64,000 nucleotides of DNA from Streptomyces sp. TLI_053 (GCF_900105395.1 NZ_LT629775.1:7033501-7097500); one strand, 5' to 3'. Counted from the stretch's first letter, positions 42,505 through 51,522 are shown. Program-made: numbers and translations. The notes: generated by a model from the sequence alone, not told the origin.

Positions 42505-43368
42505 TCAGTACATCTGGTCGGCGGTGACGTCCGCGGAGCGGCGCAGGGCCCGCTCGGCCGGTTCGCCGCGCAGGGCGAGCAGGGTGAGCGTCAGCGCGTC
42601 CACCACCGTCAGATGGGCGATCCGGCTGGCGGTGGTCTCCAGTCCGAAGACCAGGTCCTGGCCGCCGGCGACCAGGGTGTGGGTGGCGGCCTCGCCGAGC
42701 GGGGAGCGGGCGTAGCTGGTGACGGCCACCACCGCGGCGCCGTTGTCGCGGGCGTGGCGGGCGGCGTCGACCACGGTGCGGGTCGCCCCGGTGTGGCTGA
42801 CCGCCAGGCAGGCGGAGGCGGACGTCAGCTGTGCGGCGGCCAGTTGCGCCGTGCTCGGGTCGGCGGGGGCGTCGGTGCGCAGGCCCAGGGCGCGCAGCCG
42901 GTAGGCGGCGTCCAGCACGACCGCGCCGGAGAGCCCCTCGCCGAGGAGGAGGACGTGGTCGGCGGCGTCCAGCGCCCCGGCCGCCGCTCGCAGTCCGTCG
43001 ACGGCGAGCGTGGTGGTGATCCCGTCGAGCGCCTCCCGGGCGGCGCGGACGGTGTCGGAGAGGGCGCGGGCGGCCGGGTCCCGGGTGTCGGACGCGTCCG
43101 GGGCCGGGGCCGGGGCCTGGCGGACGGCCGCGATCTTCAGCTCCTGGTAGCCGCGGAATCCGAGCCGCTGGCAGGCGCGGACCACCGAGGACGGCGCCGT
43201 CCCGGCGAGTTCGGCGACATCGCTCACGCTGAGGCCGACCAGATCGGCGCCCCGGGCGAGGACCACCCGGGCGACCCGCTCCTCGCTGCCGCGCAGCTCG
43301 CCGAGCCGGGCCCGGACGTGGGCGGCCAGCTGGGACTCCAGCGGAGAAAATTCGGAATGCTCTTCCAT
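42505..43368 (-). CDS. RpiR/MurR-family regulator with SIS domain
   Basis: 287 residues. HTH_6 domain at about 10-85 (RVARVVLARGADLVGLSVSD, VAELAGTAPSSVVRACQRLG), SIS sugar-phosphate domain at about 115-245 (DHVLLLGEGLSGAVVLDAAY, CLAVSHTGATRTVVDAARHA). Regulators of this type sense phosphosugars. The mRNA is probably leaderless: TACACT lies 6 bases before ATG 43368 with no SD. The EamA transporter gene diverges from it and is a natural target. Confidence 0.88.
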   Translation of the reverse strand: MEEHSEFSPLESQLAAHVRARLGELRGSEERVARVVLARGADLVGLSVSDVAELAGTAPSSVVRACQRLGFRGYQELKIAAVRQAPAPAPDASDTRDPAARALSDTVRAAREALDGITTTLAVDGLRAAAGALDAADHVLLLGEGLSGAVVLDAAYRLRALGLRTDAPADPSTAQLAAAQLTSASACLAVSHTGATRTVVDAARHARDNGAAVVAVTSYARSPLGEAATHTLVAGGQDLVFGLETTASRIAHLTVVDALTLTLLALRGEPAERALRRSADVTADQMY

Positions 43369-43374
43369 GGATCC

Positions 43375-43380
43375 AGTGTA
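43375..43380 (-). promoter_or_regulatory. Putative -10 box of a leaderless rpiR-type mRNA
   Basis: TACACT on the minus strand ends 7 bases before the A of the start codon, which would make the transcript begin at or beside the ATG. No clear -35 is visible. A weak dyad GGAA-N5-TTCC (43385-43397) lies just upstream. Confidence 0.4.
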
Positions 43381-43429
43381 ACGTGGAACGGGATTCCGGG
43401 GGTCGGTGCTCCACCGGCCCGCCGATCCG

Positions 43430-43530
43430 TCGTTGTGCTGTTCCGCTGTGCCGCTGTTCTGCCGTGCCCCTGTGCCCCTGTGCCGCTGTTCGTTCTGCTG
43501 TTCCGTCGTTCTGCTGTTCCGTCCTCCGGA
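43430..43530. repeat. Low-complexity pyrimidine-biased repeat before the EamA gene
   Basis: About 100 bp of short units such as CCGCTGTTC, CTGTGCCC and TGCTGTTCCGTC, with almost no A on the plus strand. It forms the 5' leader region of the EamA gene and lies upstream of the divergent RpiR gene. Confidence 0.7.
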
Positions 43531-43543
43531 AGGGAGCTCCGCC

Positions 43544-44395
43544 ATGGCCGCCGCCGCCGTTCCCGCGGCCGTTCTGACCGCCGCCGTCCTGCACGCGGTG
43601 TGGAACGGGCTGGCGCACCGGATCCCGGACAAGCTGGTCGGCTTCACCCTGATCAACCTCGCGTACACCGCGTGCGCGGTGGTCCTGGTGCTGCTGAACC
43701 CGTTCCCGGCTGCGGCCGCCTGGCCGTACCTGCTGGCCTCCGTGGCGATGCAGGTGGCGTCCCAGCTGCTGCTCCTGCGCGCCTACCAGCTGGGGGACTT
43801 CGGGCAGATGTACCCGATCGCGCGCGGTTCGGCGCCCCTGCTGGTGGCCGTGCTGTCGGTGGCGCTCCTCGGCGAGTCGCCCGGGGCCGGGGAACTGCTC
43901 GGGGTGGCCGTCATCTCCTGCGGCCTGGTCGGGCTGGCCTTCGCCAAGGGGATCCCGGGCCGGGCCCAGCTGCCCGCGCTCGCGGCGGCGCTCGGCACCG
44001 GGGTGATGATCGCTGCCTACACCGTGTCCGACGGCGGCGGCGTCCGGCACGCGGGGACGGTCGGCGGCTACGTCGCCTGGCTGTTCCTGCTCCAGGGGCC
44101 GGTCCTGGCACTGATCGCCCTGGCGCGGCGCGGGCCGCGGTTGCTGGCCGGGGCGGGCCCGGCGGTGCCGTTCGGGCTGCTCGGCGGTGTGCTCTCGCTG
44201 ACCGCCTACGGGCTGGTGGTGTGGGCGCAGTCCCGGGGGGACCTCGCCACCGTCGCGGCGCTGCGCGAAACGAGCATCGTGATCGCCGCGCTGATCGCCG
44301 CCGTGGTCTTCCGGGAGCGTCTCGGGCGGCTGCGGATGGCGGCGAGCGCGGCCGTGCTGGCCGGGATAGCCGTCCTGGAACTGGCCCGCCCCTGA
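43544..44395 (+). CDS. EamA/DMT-family transporter
   Basis: 283 residues with ten predicted membrane segments and the two EamA repeats; AVLHAVWNGLAHRIPDKLVG, QLGDFGQMYPIARGSAPLLV and the mirrored SRGDLATVAALRETSIVIAA are hallmarks. The substrate of this export family is usually a metabolite or amino acid. GGGAG lies 10 bases before ATG 43544; an earlier in-frame ATG would add a Cys-rich unlikely leader made from the repetitive leader DNA. Divergent from the RpiR regulator. Confidence 0.88.
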   Translation: MAAAAVPAAVLTAAVLHAVWNGLAHRIPDKLVGFTLINLAYTACAVVLVLLNPFPAAAAWPYLLASVAMQVASQLLLLRAYQLGDFGQMYPIARGSAPLLVAVLSVALLGESPGAGELLGVAVISCGLVGLAFAKGIPGRAQLPALAAALGTGVMIAAYTVSDGGGVRHAGTVGGYVAWLFLLQGPVLALIALARRGPRLLAGAGPAVPFGLLGGVLSLTAYGLVVWAQSRGDLATVAALRETSIVIAALIAAVVFRERLGRLRMAASAAVLAGIAVLELARP

Positions 44396-44412
44396 GGCCG
44401 GTTCCAGGACGT

Positions 44413-44428
44413 CGGGGGCGCGCCCCCG
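44413..44428. terminator. GC palindrome between convergent genes
   Basis: CGGGGGCGCGCCCCCG, a 16-bp perfect palindrome in the 38-bp space between the EamA and GNAT stop codons. Confidence 0.5.
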
Positions 44429-44433
44429 GGGGT

Positions 44434-45270
44434 TCAGGGGACGATGACGGTCAGCGAGGTGTCCGTCGTCGTGAAGCCCAGGTCCGTGTAGAGCTGCCGG
44501 GCGCGGTTGCCCTCGGTCACGGCCAGTCCGATCTCCTCGCCGCCGGCGGCGGCGACCGCGGCGACGACCCGGCGCAGCAGGTCGCGGCCGAGCCCGGGGT
44601 AGCCGTGCGCCGGGTCGCGGAACACATGGGCGATCCAGGGCAGGCCGTCCCGATCGGTGAGGACGGCGCCCGCCACCACCCGGTCGGTGCCGTCCACGAC
44701 CAGGGAGCTGGAGGGCAGCACGGGGCCTATGACCTGCCCGGAGAGCAGCTCGGCGAGGCGCTGCACCGCGACCCGCTCGTCCTGGCCCTCGTCCGTGCGG
44801 TGATCGGGGTGACCGGGGCCGAAGGCCGCCCGGGAGGCGGACACGAGCGCCTCGGGCCCGCGGTCGCAGGGAACAGCGCGGAGCCCGTTCCGGAGCGGGG
44901 TGTCCGCCCAGCCCGCCCAGCCTCCGGGCGGGGGAGCGTCGGTGAGGTTCCGGAGCATCGTGTGGCCGTGGCGCAGCACGGCGGCCCCCCGGCGCACCAG
45001 CTCCTCCCCGAGCCGGACCGGGCCGGACACCACCCAGCCCGCCAGTTCCGTCTGCACGAAGGCCACCAGGGCGGCCGGATCGGCCCCCGGATCGACCGCC
45101 TCCAGCCGGTCCGCCCAGGGGCGGCCCTCCCGTTCGCCCCGCTCGAACCGCACCACGGCGACCCCGTCGGCCCCGTACCCGTACTGCCAGTCGCTCCCCG
45201 TCTGCGCCACGCCGTTCCGTCCGATCCTCGCGCGTCGGCCCACCCCTCGGTACGCCCTGTCGTCCGCCAT
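44434..45270 (-). CDS. GNAT-family acetyltransferase
   Basis: 278 residues. The C-terminal GNAT domain shows VVAGAVLTDRDGLPWIAHVF, then PAHGYPGLGRDLLRRVVAAV (acetyl-CoA loop) and EIGLAVTEGNRARQLYTDLG; the N-terminal half (ALVAFVQTELAGWVVSGPVR, VLRHGHTMLRNLTD) is a degenerate second copy. Substrate unknown. ATG 45270 gives the longest frame; GTG 45210, which has GGACGG upstream and starts VAQTGSDWQYGYG, may be the true start. Confidence 0.8.
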   Translation of the reverse strand: MADDRAYRGVGRRARIGRNGVAQTGSDWQYGYGADGVAVVRFERGEREGRPWADRLEAVDPGADPAALVAFVQTELAGWVVSGPVRLGEELVRRGAAVLRHGHTMLRNLTDAPPPGGWAGWADTPLRNGLRAVPCDRGPEALVSASRAAFGPGHPDHRTDEGQDERVAVQRLAELLSGQVIGPVLPSSSLVVDGTDRVVAGAVLTDRDGLPWIAHVFRDPAHGYPGLGRDLLRRVVAAVAAAGGEEIGLAVTEGNRARQLYTDLGFTTTDTSLTVIVP

Positions 45271-45386
45271 GCTCGGTGAACGATCCGTCGGGATCAACCG
45301 ACTTCGGGTCAACCGGCCGAACCCGGTGGTGGATCGGGCCGGTCGGCGTGGTGGACCGGACCCCCGGCTGCGCGGTCGCCTGCAGC

Positions 45387-45446
45387 GTCGGTGGCGGGAC
45401 CGTCGGTGGCGGGACCGTCGGTGGCGGGGCTGTCGGTGGTGGGGCC
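45387..45446. repeat. 15-bp tandem repeat, four copies, before a gene start
   Basis: GTCGGTGGCGGGACC at 45387-45401 and 45402-45416, then two diverged copies to 45446. The block ends 14 bp before the ATG at 45461, so it occupies the promoter/leader of that gene. Confidence 0.9.
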
Positions 45447-45460
45447 TATCGTCTCCCGCC

Positions 45461-45913
45461 ATGAGCGTCCCCGAGGTCGTCCCGATCCTCCACGAGCCCG
45501 GCTACCGCACCGACACCATCGGCCGCTGCGGGGGCGGCCAGTTCTTCGCCTCCGTCTGCTACGCCAGTCCCGAGGGGCCCTCCGGTCCCGACGGCGGGGC
45601 GTGGTACGCGGTGCTGCACCGGTTCGACGAGAGCGGGAGACACCTCGGCTCGCGGATCGAGACCGTACCGGAGGAGTCCGGGAGCGCGGCGCCGAAGGCG
45701 GTCGAGGACCTGCTGCGGGAGTGGCTGGACGCGCTGCCGGAGCGGGAGTTCGCGGACATCGCCGTCGCGCCCTTCACGGTGCTGGTCGACGGCTGCCGCT
45801 TCGGCCTGGTCGTCGAGCGGCACCACGAGGACGCGACGGAGGACGACTGGGCCGAGTTCTACCCCGACCGTCTCGGCTTCCACGCCCCCTGGGACGGCGA
45901 GTACGACACCTGA
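45461..45913 (+). CDS. Conserved hypothetical protein
   Basis: A 150-residue acidic soluble protein, MSVPEVVPILHEPGYRTDTI, FFASVCYASPEGPSGPDGGA, then WYAVLHRFDESGRHLGSRIE and FGLVVERHHEDATEDDWAEF. It has no signal or membrane segment, and I do not recognise a family with known function; similar short proteins occur in streptomycetes. The start is the ATG right after the tandem repeat block; no SD is evident. Convergent with the BNR-repeat gene. Confidence 0.65.
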   Translation: MSVPEVVPILHEPGYRTDTIGRCGGGQFFASVCYASPEGPSGPDGGAWYAVLHRFDESGRHLGSRIETVPEESGSAAPKAVEDLLREWLDALPEREFADIAVAPFTVLVDGCRFGLVVERHHEDATEDDWAEFYPDRLGFHAPWDGEYDT

Positions 45914-45942
45914 GCCCGCCGCCCCGGCCCGGTCCGGCCGGC

Positions 45943-47040
45943 TCAGTCCGCGATCACCGCCGCGCGGACGCAGAGCACGTCCGGCAGGTGGGTGAGCACC
46001 GGTGACCAGTGGGCGCCCTCGTCGGCGCTGGCGTGGACCTCGCCGGTCCGGGTGCCGAAGTAGATGCCGGCCGGTGCGAGGTCGTCGGTGCGCAGCGCGT
46101 CCCGCAGCACGACGCCGTAGTGGTCCTCGCCGGGCAAACCCTCGGCGAGCGCCTGCCAGCTGTCGCCGGCGTCGTCGGTGCGGAACACCCGGCAGCGGCG
46201 GCCCGGCGGAATCCGGTCGTCGGCGCCGCCGAGCGGGAACACGTACGCGGTGTCGGCACGGTGCGGGTGGGCGGCGATCGCGAAGCCGAAGTCGGCGGGC
46301 AGGCCGTCGGCGATCGAACGCCAGCTCGCGCCGCCGTCGTCGCTGCGGTAGACGCCGCCGTGGTTCTGGAGGTAGAGCCGGTCTGGGTTCACGGCGTCCC
46401 GGGCGATCTTGTGCACGCACTGGCCGAACTCGGGGTACTGGTTCTCCTCCGGCAGGAACTCGGCCTGCAGACCGGTGTTGGAGGGCTCCCAGCTGCCGCC
46501 GCCGTCCTTGCTGCGGTAGACGCCGCCGCTGGAGACGGCGACCAGCAGCCGCTCCGGGTCGCGCGGGTCGCAGAGCACGGTGTGCAGGCCCTGGCCCCCG
46601 TAGCCGGCTCCCCACTCGGTGCGCTGCGGGTGGTCCCACAGCGACTCGATCAGGGTGAAGGTCTCGCCGCCGTCCGTGGAGCGGAACAGCGCGGCGGGTT
46701 CGGTGCCCGCGTAGACCACGCCCGGGGCCTCGGGCCCGGCCGGCTGGAGCTGCCAGACCCGGGTCAGCGAGGCACCCGTGTGCTCGGGGAAGCGGATGGC
46801 CGGGGTGGACGGCTCGAACCAGCTCTCGCCGAGGTCGTCCGAGCGCCACACCGACGGGCCCCAGTGGCTGCTGTCGGCGCCCACCAGCAGCCTGGTCCGG
46901 TCCCCGCGGCGGTCGACGGCGACGGAGTAGATCGCGTTCATCCGGAAATGCGGCCCGCTGAACTCCCAGTGCACCCGGTCACGACTGCGCCCGAGGAAGA
47001 GACCCTTCTCGGTCCCGACGGCCAACAGCACCTCGGTCAT
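45943..47040 (-). CDS. BNR/sortilin-type repeat (glycosyl-hydrolase-like) protein
   Basis: 365 residues forming a beta-propeller. Repeated Asp-box motifs are clear: VWRSDDLGESWFEP, LFRSTDGGETFTLI, VYRSKDGGGSWEPS, VYRSDDGGASWRSI, VFRTDDAGDSWQAL and VHASADEGAHWSPV. There is no signal peptide, so it is cytoplasmic, as in the 'WD40/YVTN/BNR-like exo-alpha-sialidase' group of actinomycetes; enzymatic activity is doubtful. ATG 47040. A 230-bp GC-rich gap with hairpin potential separates it from the upstream reductase gene. Confidence 0.85.
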   Translation of the reverse strand: MTEVLLAVGTEKGLFLGRSRDRVHWEFSGPHFRMNAIYSVAVDRRGDRTRLLVGADSSHWGPSVWRSDDLGESWFEPSTPAIRFPEHTGASLTRVWQLQPAGPEAPGVVYAGTEPAALFRSTDGGETFTLIESLWDHPQRTEWGAGYGGQGLHTVLCDPRDPERLLVAVSSGGVYRSKDGGGSWEPSNTGLQAEFLPEENQYPEFGQCVHKIARDAVNPDRLYLQNHGGVYRSDDGGASWRSIADGLPADFGFAIAAHPHRADTAYVFPLGGADDRIPPGRRCRVFRTDDAGDSWQALAEGLPGEDHYGVVLRDALRTDDLAPAGIYFGTRTGEVHASADEGAHWSPVLTHLPDVLCVRAAVIAD

Positions 47041-47270
47041 TGCGACACACCACCCGGTCGGCGAAACGGCCCCCGCGGACACCCCTCCCGGGCCAGTGTC
47101 CCGCCGTCGGGGGCCCGCCACATCTCGCCGCGCCGGGGCGGACCGCGGCCCGGGCACCGCCCCGCCCCCGGTCGACCCGCGCGATGCCGTCCCCCGGCGC
47201 ACTCCGGCGGCACGGTGGCCCGACGGCGCGGCGCCCGGGCACCGCGCCGTCGGCCTCGTCGGCCGCGCCG

Positions 47271-48749
47271 TCAGCCCCGGCAGCCCTCGAGCAGCCGCAG
47301 CCAGACCTCGCTGATCGTCGGATAGGCGGGCACCGCGTGCCACAGCCGGTCGATGGGCACCTCGCCGACCACCGCGATCGTCGCCGAGTGCAGCAGTTCG
47401 GAGACGCCGGGGCCGACGAAGGTCGCGCCGACCAGCACCTCCCGGTCCAGGTCGAACACGACCCGGGCCCGGCCCCGGTAGTCGTCGCCGTAGAGCGAGG
47501 CCCCGGCGACCGCGCCGAGGTCGTGGTCGATCGCCTTGACCCGCAGCCCGGCCCGTTCGGCGGCGTCCAGGGTCAGGCCGACGGCGGCGACCTCCGGCTG
47601 GGTGAAGACCACCTGGGGCGCTCCGGCGCTGTCCGCGGACGCGGCGTGCGCGCCCCAGCGCTTGGTGTCCAACGGGCGCGCCTGGGCGCGGGCGACGATC
47701 GCCGCGCCGGTGATCCGCGCCTGGTACTTGCCCTGGTGGGTGAGCAGTGCCCGGTGGTTGACGTCCCCGGCGGCGTACAGCCAGGTGCCGTCGACGCCGA
47801 GCACCGTGCAGCTGTCGTCCACGTCGAGCCAGTCGCCGGGGTGCAGGCCGACCTGCTCCAGACCGACGTCCGCCGTGCGCGGAGCCCGCCCGGTGGCGTA
47901 GAGCACCTCGTCCACGGTCAGCCGCCCGCCGTCGCCCAGGGTGAGCGTGACCTCGGACGGTCCCTCCGCGGCGCCCGCCCCGTCCACCGGCCGCCGCTCC
48001 AGCGCGGTCACCTCCGTCCCGAACCGGAGGTCCACCCCGAGGTCCCGCAGACCGTCCGCGACCAGCTCACCGGCGAACGGCTCGGTCCGGGGCAGCAGCG
48101 CGGAGCCGCGGACCAGCAGTACCACCTCCGAGCCGAGCGCCCGCCAGGCGGTGGCGAGTTCCACGCCGACCACCCCGCCGCCCACCACGGCCAGCCGCCG
48201 GGGGACGGCGGGCGCCCCGGTCGCCTCGCGGTTGGTCCACGGCCGGGCGTCGGCCAGTCCGGTCACGTCGCGCGGCAGCACGGGGCGGCTCCCGGTGCAG
48301 ATCGCGACGGCGTGCCGGGCCACCAGCAGCCGCTCGCCGCCGTCCTCCGACTCGACCGTCACCTGCCGGTCGCCGGCCAGCCGGCCGTGGCCCCGGGCCA
48401 GCTCGATACCGGTGTCGCGGAGCCACCGCACCTGGCCGTCGTCCTGCCAGTGCGAGGCGAACGAGTCGCGCCGGGCGAGCACCGCGGCCGCGTCCAGCGC
48501 ACCGTCGCCGACCGCCTCCCGGGAACCGGCCACCGCGCGGGCGTCGCCGAGCGCGGCCACCGGGCGCAGCAGTGCCTTGCTCGGCATGCAGGCCCAGTAC
48601 GAGCACTCGCCGCCGACCAGTTCGCTCTCCACGATCACCGTGCGCAGCCCGGCGGCGGCCGTCCGGTCGGCGACGTTCTCGCCGGTGGGGCCCGCGCCGA
48701 TCACGATGACGTCGAACTCCTCGGGGGCGGGGGACTGGGGGGAGGTCAT
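47271..48749 (-). CDS. Pyridine nucleotide-disulfide oxidoreductase (Lpd/mercuric reductase-like)
   Basis: 492 residues. FAD motif DVIVIGAGPTGENVAD, redox pair in GGECSYWACMPSKALL (Cys49 and Cys54), NAD motif LAVVGGGVVGVELATAWRAL and WLYAAGDVNHRALLTHQGKY. The C-terminal HAVPAYPTISEVW supplies the His/Glu pair of this class. It lacks the N-terminal HMA domain and vicinal C-terminal cysteines of MerA and the surrounding dehydrogenase genes of Lpd, so the disulfide substrate is unknown. GAGGAG precedes ATG 48749. Confidence 0.9.
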   Translation of the reverse strand: MTSPQSPAPEEFDVIVIGAGPTGENVADRTAAAGLRTVIVESELVGGECSYWACMPSKALLRPVAALGDARAVAGSREAVGDGALDAAAVLARRDSFASHWQDDGQVRWLRDTGIELARGHGRLAGDRQVTVESEDGGERLLVARHAVAICTGSRPVLPRDVTGLADARPWTNREATGAPAVPRRLAVVGGGVVGVELATAWRALGSEVVLLVRGSALLPRTEPFAGELVADGLRDLGVDLRFGTEVTALERRPVDGAGAAEGPSEVTLTLGDGGRLTVDEVLYATGRAPRTADVGLEQVGLHPGDWLDVDDSCTVLGVDGTWLYAAGDVNHRALLTHQGKYQARITGAAIVARAQARPLDTKRWGAHAASADSAGAPQVVFTQPEVAAVGLTLDAAERAGLRVKAIDHDLGAVAGASLYGDDYRGRARVVFDLDREVLVGATFVGPGVSELLHSATIAVVGEVPIDRLWHAVPAYPTISEVWLRLLEGCRG

Positions 48750-48923
48750 GCGTGCTCCTCGCTGTTCTGGACCGGTGCTGTCGAGCGGTGATGCTGTTGC
48801 ACTGTGGTGCCGTGGTGCCGTGCCCATCCTGCGCCGACCCGGCCGCCCCGCGCAGCCGAACACGCGGGCGAGGCGCCGGTCCGGACAACCCCTTCACACG
48901 CCGGTGGCCGCCGCGTGCACATG

Positions 48924-48969
48924 CCGGTGGCCGCCGTGCCGCACCGAGGTGCGGAGCGGCGGCCACCGG
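48924..48969. terminator. Hairpin downstream of the alpha/beta hydrolase gene
   Basis: CCGGTGGCCGCCG (48924-48936) pairs perfectly with CGGCGGCCACCGG (48957-48969), with a second stem GCCGCACC/GGTGCGG inside. It lies after the hydrolase stop on the minus strand. Confidence 0.7.
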
Positions 48970-48984
48970 GTGCCGGTGCGCGGA

Positions 48985-49728
48985 CTACCCGAGCTCCGCC
49001 AATTCGGCGAGCGCCGCCGCCGTTTCGGCCGGCCGGGAGAACATCGGCCAGTGCCCGGTCAGCACCTCGCGCAGCTCCCACTCGGGCCCGCCGAGCGCGG
49101 CGAAGTACGGGTGCCCGGCGGCGATCAGCTCCCGGACCTGTGCCAGCGGCATCGAGCAGGAGACCAGGCCCTTCGGCAGCTTGTCCGCCCCGCCGGTCAG
49201 CCGCAGCGGCTCGTGCAGCGTCCCGACCGGCTGGGCCGTCGCCCGCTCGCGGAACCGTGCCAGCCCGGCCTCGTCGATCCCCTCCACGGAGGCGCCGTCG
49301 GAGGCCAGCAGCTCCCAGGTCGGCAGTGGCAGCCATCGGCCGTCCACCAGTGTGGCCTCCAGCGCGGCGCGGTAGTCCGGTTCCCAGAGGTCCGCGAGCG
49401 CGACCCCGTCCGCGATCGGGCCGGAGTCGACGTAGACCACCCGGCGGATCCGCTCCGGCACGCGGTCGGCCGCGCCGGACACGGCGACGGTGCCGCCGCT
49501 GTGCGCCACCAGGACCACGTCCCTGAGGTCCTCGCGGACCAACAGCTCGGTGAGGTCGGCGACCTGGGCCTCCGTACCGGTGTCCGGCCCTGCCTCGCCG
49601 GCCCGTTCGGCGAGCCCGGGCAGGGTCACCGCGTGCACGGTGTGGCCGGCGGCGCGCAGGGGTTCGGCCACCGCGTCCCAGGCCCAGCCGCCGAGCCAGA
49701 AACCGGGGACGAGTACGAAGGTGCTCAT
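48985..49728 (-). CDS. Alpha/beta hydrolase
   Basis: 247 residues. FVLVPGFWLGGWAWDAVAEP forms the oxyanion region, VVLVAHSGGTVAVSGAAD is the nucleophile elbow (Ser in AHSGG, about residue 77; Ala replaces the usual Gly), and the C-terminal LTGHWPMFSRPAE carries the catalytic His. Close in type to the EstC/salicylate-esterase-like hydrolases of actinomycetes. GAGAGGA precedes ATG 49728. It diverges from a WYL regulator gene, the usual neighbour and probable regulator. Confidence 0.88.
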   Translation of the reverse strand: MSTFVLVPGFWLGGWAWDAVAEPLRAAGHTVHAVTLPGLAERAGEAGPDTGTEAQVADLTELLVREDLRDVVLVAHSGGTVAVSGAADRVPERIRRVVYVDSGPIADGVALADLWEPDYRAALEATLVDGRWLPLPTWELLASDGASVEGIDEAGLARFRERATAQPVGTLHEPLRLTGGADKLPKGLVSCSMPLAQVRELIAAGHPYFAALGGPEWELREVLTGHWPMFSRPAETAAALAELAELG

Positions 49729-50002
49729 GATGGGACGGTCCTCTCGTGGAATGCCTGTGGTGGGCCCGGGCCCGGTGCTGACCGCCGGCCGGGCCGCCCG
49801 CCGTCACACCGACCCTAGAATGGCAACCGGACAGAACTCGACCGGATTTGCGACCGGTTCGGCCGTCCGCCCGCCCGTGTCCCCGCCGGCCGCGTGGCCC
49901 TCGGCCGACCCCCGACCGGTCGACCCCCGACCACCGTCGACCCCCGGCCGCTCACCGGCCGACCGTCGGCCCGGCCGGTCGGCAGAACAGGAGCGGAGCA
50001 CC

Positions 50003-50989
50003 GTGGAACACCCGGTCAGCCGTATCCTCGCCCTCCTCGAACTGCTCCAGGCCCGCCCCGGGCTCACCGGTGCCGAACTCGCCGAGCGGCTGGAGGTCGA
50101 CGCCCGCACCGTGCGCCGCTACGCGTCCCGGCTCGCCGAACTCGGCATCCCCGTCCGGGCCGAGCGCGGCCGCTACGGCGGGTACCGGCTGCTGCCCGGC
50201 TACCGGCTGCCACCGCTGATGCTCACCGGGGACGAGGCCGCCTCGGTGGTGCTCGGGCTGCTGGCCGGCCGCCGGTCCGGGCTGTCGGTGGGGGAGCAGG
50301 CCGGGGAGTCGGCGCTCGCCAAGATCCAGCGGGTGCTGCCGCCCGCGCTGCGGGACCAGGTCGCGGCCGTAGAGCAGACACTCGGACTGACCGCCGCGCC
50401 CGCCTCCGGCCCCAGCCCGGCCGCCTCGGCGTTGTTCACGCTCGCCGAGGCCGCGCGTCGGAGCCGCCGGGTCCGGCTCGACTACCGGGACCGCACCGGT
50501 GCGCCGAGCGAGCGCGAGTTCGATCCGTACGGGCTGGTCTTCCACTCCGGCCGCTGGTACACCACGGGGCTGGACCACCTCAGCGGCGAGCAGCGCACCT
50601 TCCGGCTGGACCGGATCCGCTCCGTGCGGCCGGGCACGGCCGGCTTCGAACCGCCCGCGGACGTCGACCCGGTGCGGCGGGTCCTGGAATCGCTCGCCTC
50701 GGTGCCGTGGCAGCACGAGATCGAGGTCGTCCTGACCATCGGCCTGGACGAGGCCCGCCACCGCGTCCCGCCCACCGTCGGCACGGTCACCGCGACCGAG
50801 GACGGCAGGGTGCTGCTCCGCGCCCGCGCGGAGCGCCTCGACGGCATGGCCGTCCTGCTCGCCGGCCTCGGTCGGCCCTTCATCGTCCGCCGCCCCGCCG
50901 CCCTGCGCGACGAGGTCCGCGCGCTGGCCGCCCGCCTCGCCGGCTGGGCGGAGCAGGGACCGGCCGAAGGCGCACCGGCCGAGGGCTGA
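50003..50989 (+). CDS. HTH/WYL-domain transcriptional regulator (YafY-like)
   Basis: 328 residues. An HTH_11/DeoR-type winged helix (RILALLELLQARPGLTGAEL, VDARTVRRYASRLAELGIPV) is followed by PLMLTGDEAASVVLGLLAGR and a WYL domain at about 145-215 (RVRLDYRDRTGAPSEREFDP, GLVFHSGRWYTTGLDHLSGE) with a WCX tail. The GTG at 50003 has AGGAGCGGAG upstream. WYL domains bind nucleic acid or small ligands. It faces the alpha/beta hydrolase gene across a 274-bp region rich in CCGACCGGTCG-like short inverted repeats. Confidence 0.9.
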   Translation: MEHPVSRILALLELLQARPGLTGAELAERLEVDARTVRRYASRLAELGIPVRAERGRYGGYRLLPGYRLPPLMLTGDEAASVVLGLLAGRRSGLSVGEQAGESALAKIQRVLPPALRDQVAAVEQTLGLTAAPASGPSPAASALFTLAEAARRSRRVRLDYRDRTGAPSEREFDPYGLVFHSGRWYTTGLDHLSGEQRTFRLDRIRSVRPGTAGFEPPADVDPVRRVLESLASVPWQHEIEVVLTIGLDEARHRVPPTVGTVTATEDGRVLLRARAERLDGMAVLLAGLGRPFIVRRPAALRDEVRALAARLAGWAEQGPAEGAPAEG

Positions 50990-51132
50990 GCAGCCCCGAA
51001 CGCGCACCGGTCCGCCCGTGGATCGGTCCGCCCGCGTACCGGTCCGGCCGCGTACCGGTACGCCGAAAGACGCGACGGCGGACCCCGGGGCGGACCAGCC
51101 ACCCCGGAGCCCGCCGCAGGGGCGACCGGCCG

Positions 51133-51522
51133 TCAGGCCTTCGGCGCGCCGTTCTGCTCCGACGCCACCTGCCGCTTGACCTCGTCCATGTCCAGCTTCC
51201 TGGCCTGACCGATCAGATCCTCGAACACCGGCTCGGGCAGCGCCCCGGCCTGGGAGAAGACGAGCACGCCCTCCCGGATGATCGCCAGCGTGGGGATCGA
51301 CTGGATCCCGAACGCAGCGGCGAGTTCCTGCTGCGCCTCGGTGTCGACCTTGGCGAACACGAGGTCCTGGTGACGCTCGGCGGCCTTCTCGAAGACCGGC
51401 GCGAACTGCCGGCAGGGGCCGCACCAGGCCGCCCAGAAGTCGATCAGGACGAAATCCTTGCCGCCCTCACCAGGGACGATCTCGTCGAAGTTCTCCTTGG
51501 TCAGCTCGACCGTGCTGCTCAT
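51133..51522 (-). CDS. Thioredoxin
   Basis: 129 residues. VLIDFWAAWCGPCRQFAPVF gives the WCGPC active site (Cys34, Cys37) and SIPTLAII the cis-Pro loop. The C-terminus is about 20 residues longer than TrxA (DEVKRQVASEQNGAPKA). No signal peptide, so a cytoplasmic disulfide reductase; a paralogue of the housekeeping thioredoxin by its location without trxB. CAGGAA lies 8 bases before ATG 51522. Confidence 0.93.
   Translation of the reverse strand: MSSTVELTKENFDEIVPGEGGKDFVLIDFWAAWCGPCRQFAPVFEKAAERHQDLVFAKVDTEAQQELAAAFGIQSIPTLAIIREGVLVFSQAGALPEPVFEDLIGQARKLDMDEVKRQVASEQNGAPKA

Noticed and set aside
43366..43543. N-terminal Cys-rich extension of the EamA transporter from ATG 43406
   Set aside because: It is produced by the repetitive leader DNA; the ATG at 43544 has a proper SD and begins at the family start.
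47041..47270. A small gene in the 230-bp gap between the BNR-repeat and reductase genes
   Set aside because: All frames are Pro/Arg/Gly-rich shadows without SD or consistent third-position bias; the gap contains GC-rich hairpin-forming sequence only.
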